Assembly (NCBI RefSeq): GCF_014843005.1 | Contig: NZ_JACYXM010000009.1 | Coordinates: forward strand, 62,001-126,000 | Source: Rhodanobacter sp. DHG33 | Lineage (GTDB): Bacteria; Pseudomonadota; Gammaproteobacteria; Xanthomonadales; Rhodanobacteraceae | DNA length: 64,000 bases | Direction: 5' to 3' | Shown here: in pieces, positions 22,589 through 30,877 of the stretch | Layout of the letters: each line of letters begins with the position of its first letter | Position numbering within the stretch: position 1 is the stretch's first letter | The notes under the pieces: model-generated | Database searches by the model: none | What the model saw: only the letters and a program-made list of their open reading frames with translations | What the model was told of the DNA's origin: nothing | Program-made: the position numbers and the translations under genes

Positions 22589-23104
22589 ATGCACAAGCTG
22601 ATCACCCTGCCGGTTGTCGCGCTGTTGGCGCTTGCCGTTTCCGGCTGCCATCTGGTCTATACGCAGGATGTGCGCCAGGGCAACCTGCTCGACAAGACCA
22701 TCGATCAGAAGGCGGTGGATCAGCTCAAGCCCGGCCTGACCAAGCGCCAAGTGCTGCTGCTGGTCGGCACGCCGTCGGTGGCTTCGCCGTTCAACCAGAG
22801 CCGCTGGGACTATGTCTCCACCTATTCGCACCGCGGCGGCCCGATGCAGGTCAGCACCATGACCCTGTATTTCAACGACGACATCCTGGCGCGCGTCGAA
22901 GGCAGCCCCTATCTCGAGAACAACAAGAACCTGCTCAAGGAAAGCAAGAAGTACAACGTCGACTACCCGGTCAACGACACCAAGGGCGACAAGGACATGA
23001 GCGGCAAGGACAGCAAGGATTCCGGTGGCGGCGACTCCAGCGGTAATTCCGGCGGGGACTCCGGCAGCAGCTCTGGCAGCGATTCCGGCAGCAGCAACAA
23101 CTGA
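22589..23104 (+). CDS. bamE: outer membrane assembly lipoprotein BamE/OmlA
   Basis: The protein has 171 residues with a lipoprotein signal (LLALAVSGC, acylated Cys near residue 20). The SmpA/OmlA fold is shown by DQLKPGLTKRQVLLLVGTPS and RWDYVSTYSHRGG. It is part of the BAM complex that inserts beta-barrel proteins. The last 45 residues are low-complexity Ser/Gly/Asp/Lys (GDKDMSGKDSKDSGGG and on), longer than in E. coli BamE. It is divergent from fur; the shared 77-base gap holds both promoters, with a TGTATCAT extended -10-like element at 22551-22558. Confidence 0.93.
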   Translation: MHKLITLPVVALLALAVSGCHLVYTQDVRQGNLLDKTIDQKAVDQLKPGLTKRQVLLLVGTPSVASPFNQSRWDYVSTYSHRGGPMQVSTMTLYFNDDILARVEGSPYLENNKNLLKESKKYNVDYPVNDTKGDKDMSGKDSKDSGGGDSSGNSGGDSGSSSGSDSGSSNN

Positions 23105-23110
23105 TCCGGA

Positions 23111-23395
23111 TCAGCCTTGGCCGGCCCTGCGCCGGCGTGAGGCCATCGGATCGAGGGCGAGCGGCCGGTAGATTTCCACCCGATCGCCATCGCGCAGTAC
23201 CTGGTCCGCATCGATCCGGCGCGAGAAGATACCCAACCGCAGTGGGTCCAACGCCTCGGCTGGTAGCTGCGGCAGCCATTCAACTGCCTGCACCGCCTGC
23301 ATCGCCGTACTTCCGGCCGGCAACGAGACGCGGCAACGCCAGATACGTTGCGTACCGGCGTGCATCACTTCCACCGTAATGGCCGGCTCAGCCAT
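23111..23395 (-). CDS. rnfH: RnfH family protein (UPF0125)
   Basis: The protein has 94 residues with a ubiquitin-like fold: ITVEVMHAGTQRIWRCRVSL, then LDPLRLGIFSRRIDADQVLR and DGDRVEIYRPLALDP, the typical RnfH C-terminal signature. The function is unproven in general; members are encoded with ratA and smpB. The start overlaps the 3' end of ratA by 8 bases, so the two are coupled. Confidence 0.9.
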   Translation of the reverse strand: MAEPAITVEVMHAGTQRIWRCRVSLPAGSTAMQAVQAVEWLPQLPAEALDPLRLGIFSRRIDADQVLRDGDRVEIYRPLALDPMASRRRRAGQG

Positions 23396-23816
23396 GCAGC
23401 TGATCCGCGGCGCGGCAGAAATCGTCCACCATGCGATTGGCCAGCCCCTGGAAACCCAGCTTGAGCACGCTGCCGCCGATGCCGGCGTAATCGAAATCCA
23501 GCGTCAGCGCCACCTTGCAGCCATCGTCGCCCAACGCCGTGAAACCCCAGTGGCCGTCCAGCGAACGAAACGGGCCTTCGACCAGGCGGATGTCGATGCG
23601 GTGCGGCCGCTCAGCGGTGTTGCGGGTGGTGAAGCTGTGCCGCAAGCCGGCAAAATGCAGGTCGAGCCGGGCCACCAGCACGTTGCCGTCGCGCTCGATC
23701 ACGGTGGAGGACGAGCACCACGGGAAGCGCTTTGGGTATGCTTCCACGTCATCGACCAGATCGAACATCTGTTCCGGCGAATGGCGTACCAGCGCGCTGC
23801 GGCGTATTTCGATCAC
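23388..23816 (-). CDS. ratA: RatA-like START/SRPBCC domain protein
   Basis: The preferred start is GTG at 23816, with AGGA six bases upstream, giving 142 residues beginning VIEIRRSALVRHSPEQMFDL. An ATG seven codons upstream lies inside the palindromic repeat at 23832-23891 and is less likely. It matches the polyketide-cyclase/START family (DVEAYPKRFPWCSSSTVIE, VEGPFRSLDGHWGF, QGLANRMVDDF). Homologues include the E. coli ribosome association toxin RatA and yeast Coq10, which binds ubiquinone. In this conserved smpB-ratA-rnfH context a lipid or quinone role is equally possible. Confidence 0.9.
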   Translation of the reverse strand: MIEIRRSALVRHSPEQMFDLVDDVEAYPKRFPWCSSSTVIERDGNVLVARLDLHFAGLRHSFTTRNTAERPHRIDIRLVEGPFRSLDGHWGFTALGDDGCKVALTLDFDYAGIGGSVLKLGFQGLANRMVDDFCRAADQLHG

Positions 23817-23831
23817 GGTATGTCCTGGTTT

Positions 23832-23891
23832 GTGCATTCATCCATGAATGCGAAGATCAAATGGGCATCCATCCATGGATGCACTCTTAAA
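23832..23891 (+). repeat. paired-palindrome repeat, copy B
   Basis: Two perfect palindromes, GCATTCATCCATGAATGC and GCATCCATCCATGGATGC, are joined by a short linker. It is the same element as 802-861 (other strand). It lies between ratA and smpB, which diverge, and covers the upstream ATG of ratA. Confidence 0.65.
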
Positions 23892-23956
23892 AGAAGCGTT
23901 GCCTCCTGAAGGGCGCGCAGGCAACGTGGCCGCCCAGAGCCCGAAGTTTAGCGGAC

Positions 23957-24451
23957 ATGGCCAAGAGCAAGGACAAGGACACCACCAAGGGCACCGGCAC
24001 CATCGCGCTCAACAAACGTGCGCGCTTCGAGTACCACATCGACCAGCGTTATGAAGCCGGGGTCGCGCTGCAGGGTTGGGAGCTGAAGGCGCTGCGCGCC
24101 GGACGGATCAATTTCGGCGACGGCTATGCCATCGTGATCAAGGGCGAGATCTTCCTGGTCGGCGCCTCGATCCCGCCGCTGATCAGCGCCTCCACCCACG
24201 TGATTGCCGAAGACCGGCGCACGCGCAAGCTCCTTCTGCACCGCAAGGAGATCGACCAGCTGATCGGTGCGGTGGAGCGCAAGGGCTACACGCTGGTGCC
24301 CACGGCGATGTACTGGAAGAACGGCAAGGTCAAGGTGGAAGTCGGGCTGGCCCGCGGCAAGCAGGAGCACGACAAGCGCGACACCGAGAAGCAGCGCGAC
24401 TGGCAGATCGAGAAACAGCGCACCATGCGCTCGCACAACCGGGCTTCCTGA
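23957..24451 (+). CDS. smpB: SsrA-binding protein SmpB
   Basis: The protein has 164 residues. It starts MAKSKDKDTTKGTGTIALNK, has the OB-fold core (FEYHIDQRYEAGVALQGWEL, INFGDGYAIV) and the basic C-terminal tail (RDTEKQRDWQIEKQRTMRSH). SmpB brings tmRNA to stalled ribosomes. The tmRNA gene is not in the window. It is divergent from ratA. Confidence 0.97.
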   Translation: MAKSKDKDTTKGTGTIALNKRARFEYHIDQRYEAGVALQGWELKALRAGRINFGDGYAIVIKGEIFLVGASIPPLISASTHVIAEDRRTRKLLLHRKEIDQLIGAVERKGYTLVPTAMYWKNGKVKVEVGLARGKQEHDKRDTEKQRDWQIEKQRTMRSHNRAS

Positions 24452-24570
24452 CGCCACTCGCGCTGCCCGGCTGCCGGGTCCTGAAAAATCTTTGTGCACC
24501 GTGTCGATTCGGCACATCGTCGTTCGTCGTACCTGTGAAGGCGGAATCATTCCTCCCAGGAGACAAACCG

Positions 24571-24990
24571 ATGCGCTGCATAGTCATCGTAAAAGCGAAC
24601 CAGGACACCGAAGCTGGCGTGATGCCGAGCACCGAACGCCTCGCCGCGATGGGCAAGTACAACGAAGACCTGGTGAAGGCCGGCGTGATGTTGGCCGGCG
24701 AAGGCCTGCACCCCAGTTCGCGCGGTGCCCGCGTGCGCTTCGACGGCTCCCAGCGCACCGTGACCGACGGCCCGTTCGCCGAAACCAAGGAGCTGATCGC
24801 CGGCTTCTGGCTATGGCAGGTGAAGTCCATGGCCGAAGCCATCGAGTGGCTGAAACGCGCCCCCTTCGATGCCGGTGTCGAAGTCGAGATTCGTCCGGTG
24901 TTCGAGGCCGAGGACTTCGGCGACAAATTCACAGATGCCTTGCGCGAACAGGAAGCCAGCCTGCGCGCACAGATCAACGACCGCCAATAA
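24571..24990 (+). CDS. YCII-related DGPF-domain protein
   Basis: The protein has 139 residues, starting at ATG 24571 after AGGAG. The DGPF signature (VTDGPFAETKELIAGFWLWQ) lies near residue 70, in a ferredoxin-like fold of the YCII family (MRCIVIVKANQDTEAG, KYNEDLVKAGVMLAGEG). Genes of this family sit next to ECF42 sigma factors in many bacteria, and that pairing recurs here two genes downstream. The biochemical role is unknown. It is probably cotranscribed with the next two genes. Confidence 0.88.
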   Translation: MRCIVIVKANQDTEAGVMPSTERLAAMGKYNEDLVKAGVMLAGEGLHPSSRGARVRFDGSQRTVTDGPFAETKELIAGFWLWQVKSMAEAIEWLKRAPFDAGVEVEIRPVFEAEDFGDKFTDALREQEASLRAQINDRQ

Positions 24991-25014
24991 ACCCAAGCCA
25001 GCGAGGAGTCCCCC

Positions 25015-25431
25015 ATGCAATTCGTCGCCTACCTCAACTATGACGGCAATGCCGAAGCCGCCTTCGATTTCTATGCCCAATGTTTCGGCGGCAAGGTCAC
25101 CATGCGGGCGCGCTACGGCGATGCACCGCCCGAAATGCCCATGCCGCCCGAGATGCGCGACAAGATGATGCACGTACGCCTGGAAGTGGGCGATCAGGTG
25201 CTGATGGCCTCGGATGCGATGGCGCCGCAATGTCCCTACACGCCGATCAAGGGCTGCTCGGTGTCGGTCCAGCTCGACTCGCCGGAACAGGCCGAGCGCA
25301 TCTTCCACGCACTGGCCGAAGGCGGCACGGTGCAGATGCCGATCCAGCAGACCTTCTGGGCCGCGCGCTTCGGGTCATTGGTGGATCGCTACGGCGTGCC
25401 ATGGATGATCAACTGCCCGCCCGCTGCATGA
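25015..25431 (+). CDS. VOC family protein (PhnB/glyoxalase-like)
   Basis: The protein has 138 residues, with GAGGAG before the ATG and a 24-base gap to the DGPF gene. It reads as a PhnB-type VOC fold: MQFVAYLNYDGNAEAAFDFY, FGGKVTMRARYGDAPP, then SVQLDSPEQAERIFHALAEG and ARFGSLVDRYGVPWMINC. VOC proteins bind a metal and act on small molecules. The reaction here is unknown. The genetic link to the sigma factor suggests a stress or detoxification role. Confidence 0.87.
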   Translation: MQFVAYLNYDGNAEAAFDFYAQCFGGKVTMRARYGDAPPEMPMPPEMRDKMMHVRLEVGDQVLMASDAMAPQCPYTPIKGCSVSVQLDSPEQAERIFHALAEGGTVQMPIQQTFWAARFGSLVDRYGVPWMINCPPAA

Positions 25432-25472
25432 CGGCTTGCCGTCGCAAGGCGATGATGGTTTGATCGGTCGCC

Positions 25473-26750
25473 ATGACGGCGACCGACATCTCTCGAAGCA
25501 TCGAAGCCATCTGGCGCATCGAATCGGCGCGCATCATCGCCGGGCTCACCCGCATGCTGCGCGACGTGGGCCTGGCCGAGGAATTGGCGCAGGACGCGCT
25601 GGTGACCGCACTGGAGCAATGGCCGCAGACCGGCGTACCGGACAACCCCGGCGCCTGGCTGATGACTACGGCGAAGCACCGCGCCATCGACCGCCTGCGC
25701 CGCCATCAGCTGATGGAACGCAAGCACGAGGAAATCGCCCGCGAACTGGAGGCCGAACAGGCCGATGCCATGCCCCGCTTCGACGCCATGCTAGACGACG
25801 ACATCGGCGACGACCTGTTGCGGCTGATCTTCACTGCCTGCCACCCTGCGCTGCCCGCCGAGTCGCGCGTGGCGCTGACCCTGCGCCTGCTCGGCGGCCT
25901 CAGTACCGTCGAGATCGCCCGCGCCTTCCTGCAGCCGGAGCCCACCATCGCCCAGCGCATCGTGCGCGCCAAGCGCACCCTGACCGAGAAGCAGGTACCG
26001 TTCGAAGTGCCGCGCGGCGAAGAGCTTGCCGAACGCCTGGACGCCGTCCTGGGCGTGATCTACCTGATCTTCAACGAGGGCTACACCGCCACCGCCGGCG
26101 ACGACTGGATGCGCCCCTCGCTGTGCGAGGAAGCCTTGCGCCTGGGCCGCATCCTCGCCGGGCTGATGCCGCAGCAGGCGCCGGTGTTCGGCCTGCTCGC
26201 GCTGATGGAACTGCAGGCCTCGCGCACGCACGCGCGCAGCGCTGCGGATGGCGCACCGATCCGGCTGCTGGAGCAGAACCGCGCGCGCTGGGATCGGTTG
26301 CTGATCCAGCGCGGGCTCACCGCGCTGGACCGCGCACAACGGCTGGGCGGCAATGAGGAGCCGTACACCCTGCAGGCCGCCATCGCAGCCTGCCATGCCC
26401 GCGCCAACACCGCGGAACAAACCGACTGGAACCGTATCGCCGCACTGTACGCCACGCTGGCCGAGGTCATACCGTCTCCTGTGGTGCAGCTCAATCGTGC
26501 GGTAGCCGTGTCGATGGCCAACGGGCCGGCGGCGGCCCTGCCTCTGGTCGACGCCCTGCGCGGCGAACCGGCACTGGCGAACTACCACCTGTTGCCTGCC
26601 GTGCGCGGCGACCTGCTGGAAAAGCTCGACCGCCATGCCGAAGCCCGTGCGGAGTTCGAACATGCCGCATCGCTCACCCGCAACACGCGCGAACGCGAAC
26701 TGCTGCAGACGCGCGCCATTGCCTGCGCACGGCAGGCGACAGCCGACTGA
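25473..26750 (+). CDS. ECF sigma factor with long C-terminal helical extension (ECF42-like)
   Basis: The protein has 425 residues. Sigma region 2 spans about residues 15-80 (VGLAEELAQDALVTALEQWP, PGAWLMTTAKHRAIDRLRR) and region 4 lies near 125-175 (ESRVALTLRLLGGLSTVEIA, PTIAQRIVRAKRTL). The remaining 240 residues are helical, TPR-like (DUF6596 style; GVIYLIFNEGYTAT, LNRAVAVSMANGP). This layout with DGPF neighbours fits group ECF42, where the C-terminal domain is known to matter for activity and no anti-sigma factor is encoded nearby. None is seen here. Confidence 0.9.
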   Translation: MTATDISRSIEAIWRIESARIIAGLTRMLRDVGLAEELAQDALVTALEQWPQTGVPDNPGAWLMTTAKHRAIDRLRRHQLMERKHEEIARELEAEQADAMPRFDAMLDDDIGDDLLRLIFTACHPALPAESRVALTLRLLGGLSTVEIARAFLQPEPTIAQRIVRAKRTLTEKQVPFEVPRGEELAERLDAVLGVIYLIFNEGYTATAGDDWMRPSLCEEALRLGRILAGLMPQQAPVFGLLALMELQASRTHARSAADGAPIRLLEQNRARWDRLLIQRGLTALDRAQRLGGNEEPYTLQAAIAACHARANTAEQTDWNRIAALYATLAEVIPSPVVQLNRAVAVSMANGPAAALPLVDALRGEPALANYHLLPAVRGDLLEKLDRHAEARAEFEHAASLTRNTRERELLQTRAIACARQATAD

Positions 26751-26764
26751 TGCTCTGCAAAACA

Positions 26765-26789
26765 AAGGGCCGCCCGGTGGGCGGCCCTT
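26765..26789. terminator. hairpin between convergent genes
   Basis: AAGGGCCGCCC and GGGCGGCCCTT form a perfect 11-base stem around GGT between the sigma factor gene and the next minus-strand gene. The weak T/A runs on both sides suit a bidirectional terminator. Confidence 0.7.
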
Positions 26790-26806
26790 CTTGAACATGC
26801 CTGACC

Positions 26807-27010
26807 TCAGGACTGGCTGTCGTCAGCCGGCGCAGCGTCTGCACCGTCTTCTTTCTTGCCGACCATTTCCTCCAGCGCGCCCGCACCCTTGAATCCGGCA
26901 ACGGCCGCGATGCCCTTCGTCAGCAAACCCGCATTCGGATCGAGCTTCTCGGCGCCTTCCACTGCAGCCACGGCACCGGCAACTTCACCCAAGGTATCGA
27001 GAATTCCCAT
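26807..27010 (-). CDS. small Ala/Gly-rich protein, function unknown
   Basis: The protein has 67 residues: [20 protein letters not shown], then DPNAGLLTKGIAAVAGF and an acidic tail ADAAPADDSQS. It has a glycine-zipper-like, mildly hydrophobic centre and no signal peptide. The ATG follows GGAGGTCGTT at fair spacing. The family is not recognised. It is followed by the shared terminator at 26765-26789. The 27011-27303 stretch upstream holds nothing clear beyond its promoter region. Confidence 0.6.
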   Translation of the reverse strand: MGILDTLGEVAGAVAAVEGAEKLDPNAGLLTKGIAAVAGFKGAGALEEMVGKKEDGADAAPADDSQS

Positions 27011-27303
27011 AACGACCTCCGCGTTGGAATGGAGTACCCAGCATGCGTTTGGCCGCTTTACCGGCGAATGAATCCTGGCGCAAGTTCAAGCAACATGATC
27101 TTGCGAGGCTTTGTCAGAGAACTGACATGGCAGTGGAGGCGCATAACGTGCCGCACCATCCGCCTGCCTGATCCAGGCCGCGCAAGCCGATGCACTTGGT
27201 TGTGCTCTAGTTCGCTCGCCAATTAACGGCACCTGAGGTGGTGGCTACTTACTACTTACTGCCGTTCGCCGATCTGTTTGCCGATGGAAACGGCCATCGT
27301 GCC

Positions 27304-27478
27304 CCAAAGAGAAAGGCCCCCTTTCGGGGGCCAGTGAACCGGGCAAAGGGGATTGCGGCGGTTCGGGGGCACGCGGTGCGTCGGTGAGGAACCAGACTTC
27401 CCGGGCATCGTCAATTTGCATCCCCGATACCCTACCGGCTATCGGGAAATGACGTACATCGCTGTAGGCGTAGCCTGA
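27304..27478 (-). ncRNA. repeated structured RNA, copy A, with intrinsic terminator
   Basis: On the minus strand this stretch shares with 34161-34338 a 5' block (CAGGCTACGCCTACAGCG versus CAGGTTTCGCCTACATCG), a core GCCCGGGAAGTCTGGTTCC, a GAACCG/CGGTTC stem, a GCAC/GTGC mini-stem whose loop differs, and a terminator stem GGCCCCC-GAAA-GGGGGCC followed by a T-rich run. The middle varies freely. Conserved ends and stems with a variable middle indicate an RNA rather than a protein. The layout recalls phage-type C4 antisense RNAs, but I could not test this. It lies in the 601-base gap between the small gene and the hexosaminidase. Confidence 0.55.
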
Positions 27479-27611
27479 CAACAGGCCTGCGAACGGATAT
27501 TGAAGGGACATACGGATGTTGCGCACTGCTCGACCTGAGCGTTCGCGACACCCGAAGTCGGGTCATCGCCCCATGCACCGGAACGACCATGGCGACAAAG
27601 GGGCTCGCCGC

Positions 27612-29213
27612 TCAGAGCGGCGCGTCCTTGAACAGCGACACACCGGGCCCGTATTGAAGCAATTCGACGCTTTGCCGGAGCGCGTTGTAGTCAAGATCCC
27701 GCCCCGCATCGTCCTGTGCTTGTCCACGCCAGAACACTTGGCCGGCGGCGGGTACCGCATCTTTCAGCAGGTTGTTGACGGTCGTCGCGTAGGTGTAATC
27801 CAGCGTTCCCTTGTCGTTCCATACCGCGATCTGTCCGCCGACCGGGCCGTTCGACGCATGGATATTGGCAGGCAGGCGCCTGTTCCATCCGTCATACAGC
27901 GCATCGCCATGCAACCCTTTCGGATTGTCGTAAGCCGGGCCGAAGGGGACGATGTACCAGTCGCCGAACGACTCGATCCAGCTGAAGCCACGGTCGCTCC
28001 AATTGATCTTTGCCTCGTCGCCCCAGTTGATCCAGCGCTGGATCACGAAGGATTTGTCCAGCCCGTTCGCCATGTCGGCGCTGCCCCAGATCTCGACCTG
28101 CTTGCCGTGTTGCTGCAGGAAGCGCCCCAGCTTGTTGAGGTAATCGACCTGCGTAGCCACGCTGACCGTGCCGCCATCGACGTTGACCTCGTCGCCGCCA
28201 ATGTGGATCACGCTGGAACGAAACCAGGGCAGGAATTCGGTGAACACCGACTCGACATAGGCCAGCGTGCGCGGATTGCTGGGATCGAGCGTGCCGCCGG
28301 CAGGCGTACCACCGGCGTAGGCCAGATCCGGGCGTGCCAGCACGAAAGCTCCCGAGTGACCGGGCGTGTCGATCTCGGGAACGATCGTCACGCCATTGGC
28401 GGCCGCAGTGCGTTCCAGCTCGTCCCAGTCGCTGCGCGTGTAATAGCGACCGTCGGCAGGCACCAGCCCGGCAAAGGCACGGTTGTCGCTCTTCAGACGA
28501 AAGGCGCGGCTCAGCCACGACTTCTTGTCGTCGCTCAACACCTGGTCGTTGAGATGAAGATGCAGCGTGTTGAGCTTGTACCACCCCATGAAGCGGATGT
28601 AGTTCTTCAGGAAAGCGACGTCGGCAAACTTCCTGCCGACATCCAGCATGACCGACCGCTCGCGATAGCGCGGAAAATCCACGGCGTGGCCGCGAGGAAG
28701 CGCACGGTGCTTCTTGTCGGAACGACCATCCAATACAAGCATCTGCAGCAAAGTGCGGCCGCCGTAGAACACCCCCTGCTCCGTATCCGCGCACAAAGTC
28801 ACGTGGACGTCCGTGTCGAGCGTGTACCCTTCCCGCCCGATGAGCGCCGAAGACACGCCGCACTGCGCCATGCGCACGACGATGTCGTGTTTCCCGGCCT
28901 TGTGCCCAATCGATACGGCTATCTTCAAACCGGTAATCGACTGGATGTCACTCGCCAATCTCGTGGCGATCAGTTTCAGTGCCTTGGCGTGGTCAGGTTC
29001 GACAAGCAGGCGCGTATGGCCATCCAGCAACCAGTTCCCTTCGCCGCCCTGCCACTGTTGCAAGGTTGGCATCACCCGTGGCGCGGTATGGCTGATTCGA
29101 TCGGTTGCAGGCTGCGCCGGCGCGGCAAAAAGCGGAGCGGGCACCAGCGTGGTCAGTGCCATGCCAACACAAAGGCTCAGGACGAAAAGGGTCTTCGGCA
29201 GCAGCTTCGGCAT
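27612..29213 (-). CDS. family 20 glycoside hydrolase (beta-N-acetylhexosaminidase)
   Basis: The ATG at 29213 gives 533 residues with a signal peptide (MPKLLPKTLFVLSLCVGMAL, cleavage after LFAAPA). The N-terminal GH20b domain spans about 40-160. The catalytic barrel has the GH20 Asp-Glu pair in HIGGDEVN near residue 340, and DTPGHSGAFV and WYKLNTLHLHLND upstream. It likely removes terminal GlcNAc/GalNAc from chitin oligomers or glycans in the periplasm or outside. The substrate is not certain; the C-terminal region has unusual tryptophan spacing. It is monocistronic. A long open frame on the opposite strand is a GC-rich shadow. Confidence 0.92.
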   Translation of the reverse strand: MPKLLPKTLFVLSLCVGMALTTLVPAPLFAAPAQPATDRISHTAPRVMPTLQQWQGGEGNWLLDGHTRLLVEPDHAKALKLIATRLASDIQSITGLKIAVSIGHKAGKHDIVVRMAQCGVSSALIGREGYTLDTDVHVTLCADTEQGVFYGGRTLLQMLVLDGRSDKKHRALPRGHAVDFPRYRERSVMLDVGRKFADVAFLKNYIRFMGWYKLNTLHLHLNDQVLSDDKKSWLSRAFRLKSDNRAFAGLVPADGRYYTRSDWDELERTAAANGVTIVPEIDTPGHSGAFVLARPDLAYAGGTPAGGTLDPSNPRTLAYVESVFTEFLPWFRSSVIHIGGDEVNVDGGTVSVATQVDYLNKLGRFLQQHGKQVEIWGSADMANGLDKSFVIQRWINWGDEAKINWSDRGFSWIESFGDWYIVPFGPAYDNPKGLHGDALYDGWNRRLPANIHASNGPVGGQIAVWNDKGTLDYTYATTVNNLLKDAVPAAGQVFWRGQAQDDAGRDLDYNALRQSVELLQYGPGVSLFKDAPL

Positions 29214-29365
29214 GCGGTGGTCTCGGCACTCGTGGGGTACCCGGCAGTTTATCGGGGACCCTGATGGAGAACACTCCGACATGCGCGCCAGCATTCGCCA
29301 CGACCATGCAACAGCTCGATGATCGAAGCGCTTATCTCTGAGAGGCGCTCCCCTTACGCTGCCGA

Positions 29366-29611
29366 TCAGGCCACTGCCGTATCCGCAGACTCGGCGCCGG
29401 GGTGCGCATAGTGACCCAGGCGGGTCGTGCCTTCGGGGCTGACCAGATCCACCGAGGCGGTCATGCCGGTTCGCGCGTGGTGATCCCGTGCCAGCTTGCG
29501 CGCGTCAGTGATGGCTTTCGCCAAGCTAAGGCGATTCGCCAGGCAGGTCTGCCCACGGCAGATGCACCACATGCCAGCTTCATCTTCCTGGATCGCGAAC
29601 AAAATGCTCAT
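29366..29611 (-). CDS. small hypothetical protein
   Basis: The protein has 81 residues: MSILFAIQEDEAGMWCICRG, then LAKAITDARKLARDHHART and VDLVSPEGTTRLGHYAH. It shows an alpha-beta pattern like DUF2188-type small proteins, but I do not recognise a family with confidence. Coding is supported by a sensible amino acid mix and lack of competing frames. No operon partner is present. Confidence 0.55.
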   Translation of the reverse strand: MSILFAIQEDEAGMWCICRGQTCLANRLSLAKAITDARKLARDHHARTGMTASVDLVSPEGTTRLGHYAHPGAESADTAVA

Positions 29612-30187
29612 CGACGGATGCCTCGGGCTGGATCAAAGGGGCTCTGGTCAACAGTTGCCTAGGGGCGCAGTTACTTCACCAAACTTGCTGGACGAGTACA
29701 AGAATGCAGGAAACAGAAGTGTAACGATGTCAGCGTTCCCTGACAGAACTGTCGGGGGGTTCTGTATCAGACCGACCTTAGCTCATACCGCTCCATTTGA
29801 GTATTCCGGTCCTCGGACAGCGAGTTCCGCCTGTGGACAGTGGGCTCGGGGCCAGGCAGCAACCGACCGGAACTGGCTCGTCGCATGCCTGTTCAAGCGG
29901 CCCAACAGCTCTCTGGAGGCTCGGGCAGATACGGCCCGATCCTTGTTCGGGGGTCGGACCGCGCCAGTAGCTGCGTTGGCTGTCGATCCCGATGCGGGTC
30001 ATTCGTCGTATCAACGGATCGAAGCGGAAACCATGAGAACGTGCTGCGCAGCGACTCCATGAACATTCCTGCCGGACAGATGACCTGCCAAGAGAATGGA
30101 GCCGGCGGAAGAGCGCCATCCATGAAAAGATTTCACAATCAATAACCTGATGCGCACTGACAACGTGCAACCACCTGGAGCCTTCCA
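29612..30187. other. 576-base stretch without a supported gene
   Basis: Several frames are open here but none has a convincing start or composition. An ACAGAAC/GTTCTGT pair lies near 29743-29765. The rest reads like decayed or intergenic sequence. The GST start at 30188 has GGAG upstream. Confidence 0.5.
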
Positions 30188-30841
30188 ATGACCCCCACTA
30201 TTACCGCCTTTGAACAGTCGCCCGACCGCGGCCAGGGGCTCGCGCGCGACATGCGCGTTCGCTGGGCGCTGGAAGAAGCGAACCAGCCTTACAACGTTCG
30301 CCTGGTGTCGTTCAAAGCCATGAAGGAACCCGCGCATCGCGCGTTGCACCCCTTCGGGCAGATTCCCACCTATGAAGAAGGCGAGCTTGTCCTGTTCGAA
30401 TCGGGCGCCATCGTGTTCCACATCGCGCAGCGCAATACCAACTTGCTGCCGGATGACGCGAACGCCCGGGCGCGGGCGATCACCTGGATGTTCGCCGCGC
30501 TCAACACAGTGGAACCGCCCATCCTCGATCTGCAAACCGCAAAGTTCATGGAAGGCGACAAGCCCTGGACCGAGGAACGCCTGGTACTCATCAAGGATCG
30601 CATCCGCCACCGGCTGGGCGACCTTTCCGTTCGCCTTGGTGACGCCGAGTGGTTGGACGGCACGTTCAGCGCGGGCGACCTCGTGATGGTGCATGCGCTG
30701 TTGCGGCTAAAGCCTTCGGGCATGTTGAACGAATACCCGAACCTTGCTGCCTACGTTGCCCGTGCCGAAGCACGCCCTGCCTACAAGCGTGCTTTCGCTG
30801 CGCAGTTGGCGGTTTTCACAGGTAATCCATCGAACCGCTAA
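30188..30841 (+). CDS. glutathione S-transferase family protein
   Basis: The protein has 217 residues. The N-terminal thioredoxin-like domain (RDMRVRWALEEANQPYNVRL, HPFGQIPTYEEGELVLFESG) contains the ES glutathione-binding pair. The C-terminal helical domain has the capping motif GTFSAGDLVMVHALLRL. It probably conjugates or reduces small electrophiles with glutathione. The last codons and the downstream bases resemble the right half of an attC site (GAACCGCTAAATTAGGC), suggesting the gene end abuts an old cassette junction. Confidence 0.9.
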   Translation: MTPTITAFEQSPDRGQGLARDMRVRWALEEANQPYNVRLVSFKAMKEPAHRALHPFGQIPTYEEGELVLFESGAIVFHIAQRNTNLLPDDANARARAITWMFAALNTVEPPILDLQTAKFMEGDKPWTEERLVLIKDRIRHRLGDLSVRLGDAEWLDGTFSAGDLVMVHALLRLKPSGMLNEYPNLAAYVARAEARPAYKRAFAAQLAVFTGNPSNR

Positions 30842-30877
30842 ATTAGGCGAACCGTTGCAATCATTTTCAGACTGCGA

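Noticed and set aside
27245-27526. Peptide frames containing AREVWFL in both RNA copies
   Set aside because: The shared peptide follows from the conserved RNA core; frames differ around it and have no ribosome site.
27516-29264. Long open frame on the plus strand opposite the GH20 gene
   Set aside because: It is a GC-codon shadow; the minus-strand protein has a signal peptide and intact GH20 catalytic residues.
29612-30187. Hypothetical genes in the gap before the GST
   Set aside because: Open frames on both strands lack starts with ribosome sites and show no family resemblance.
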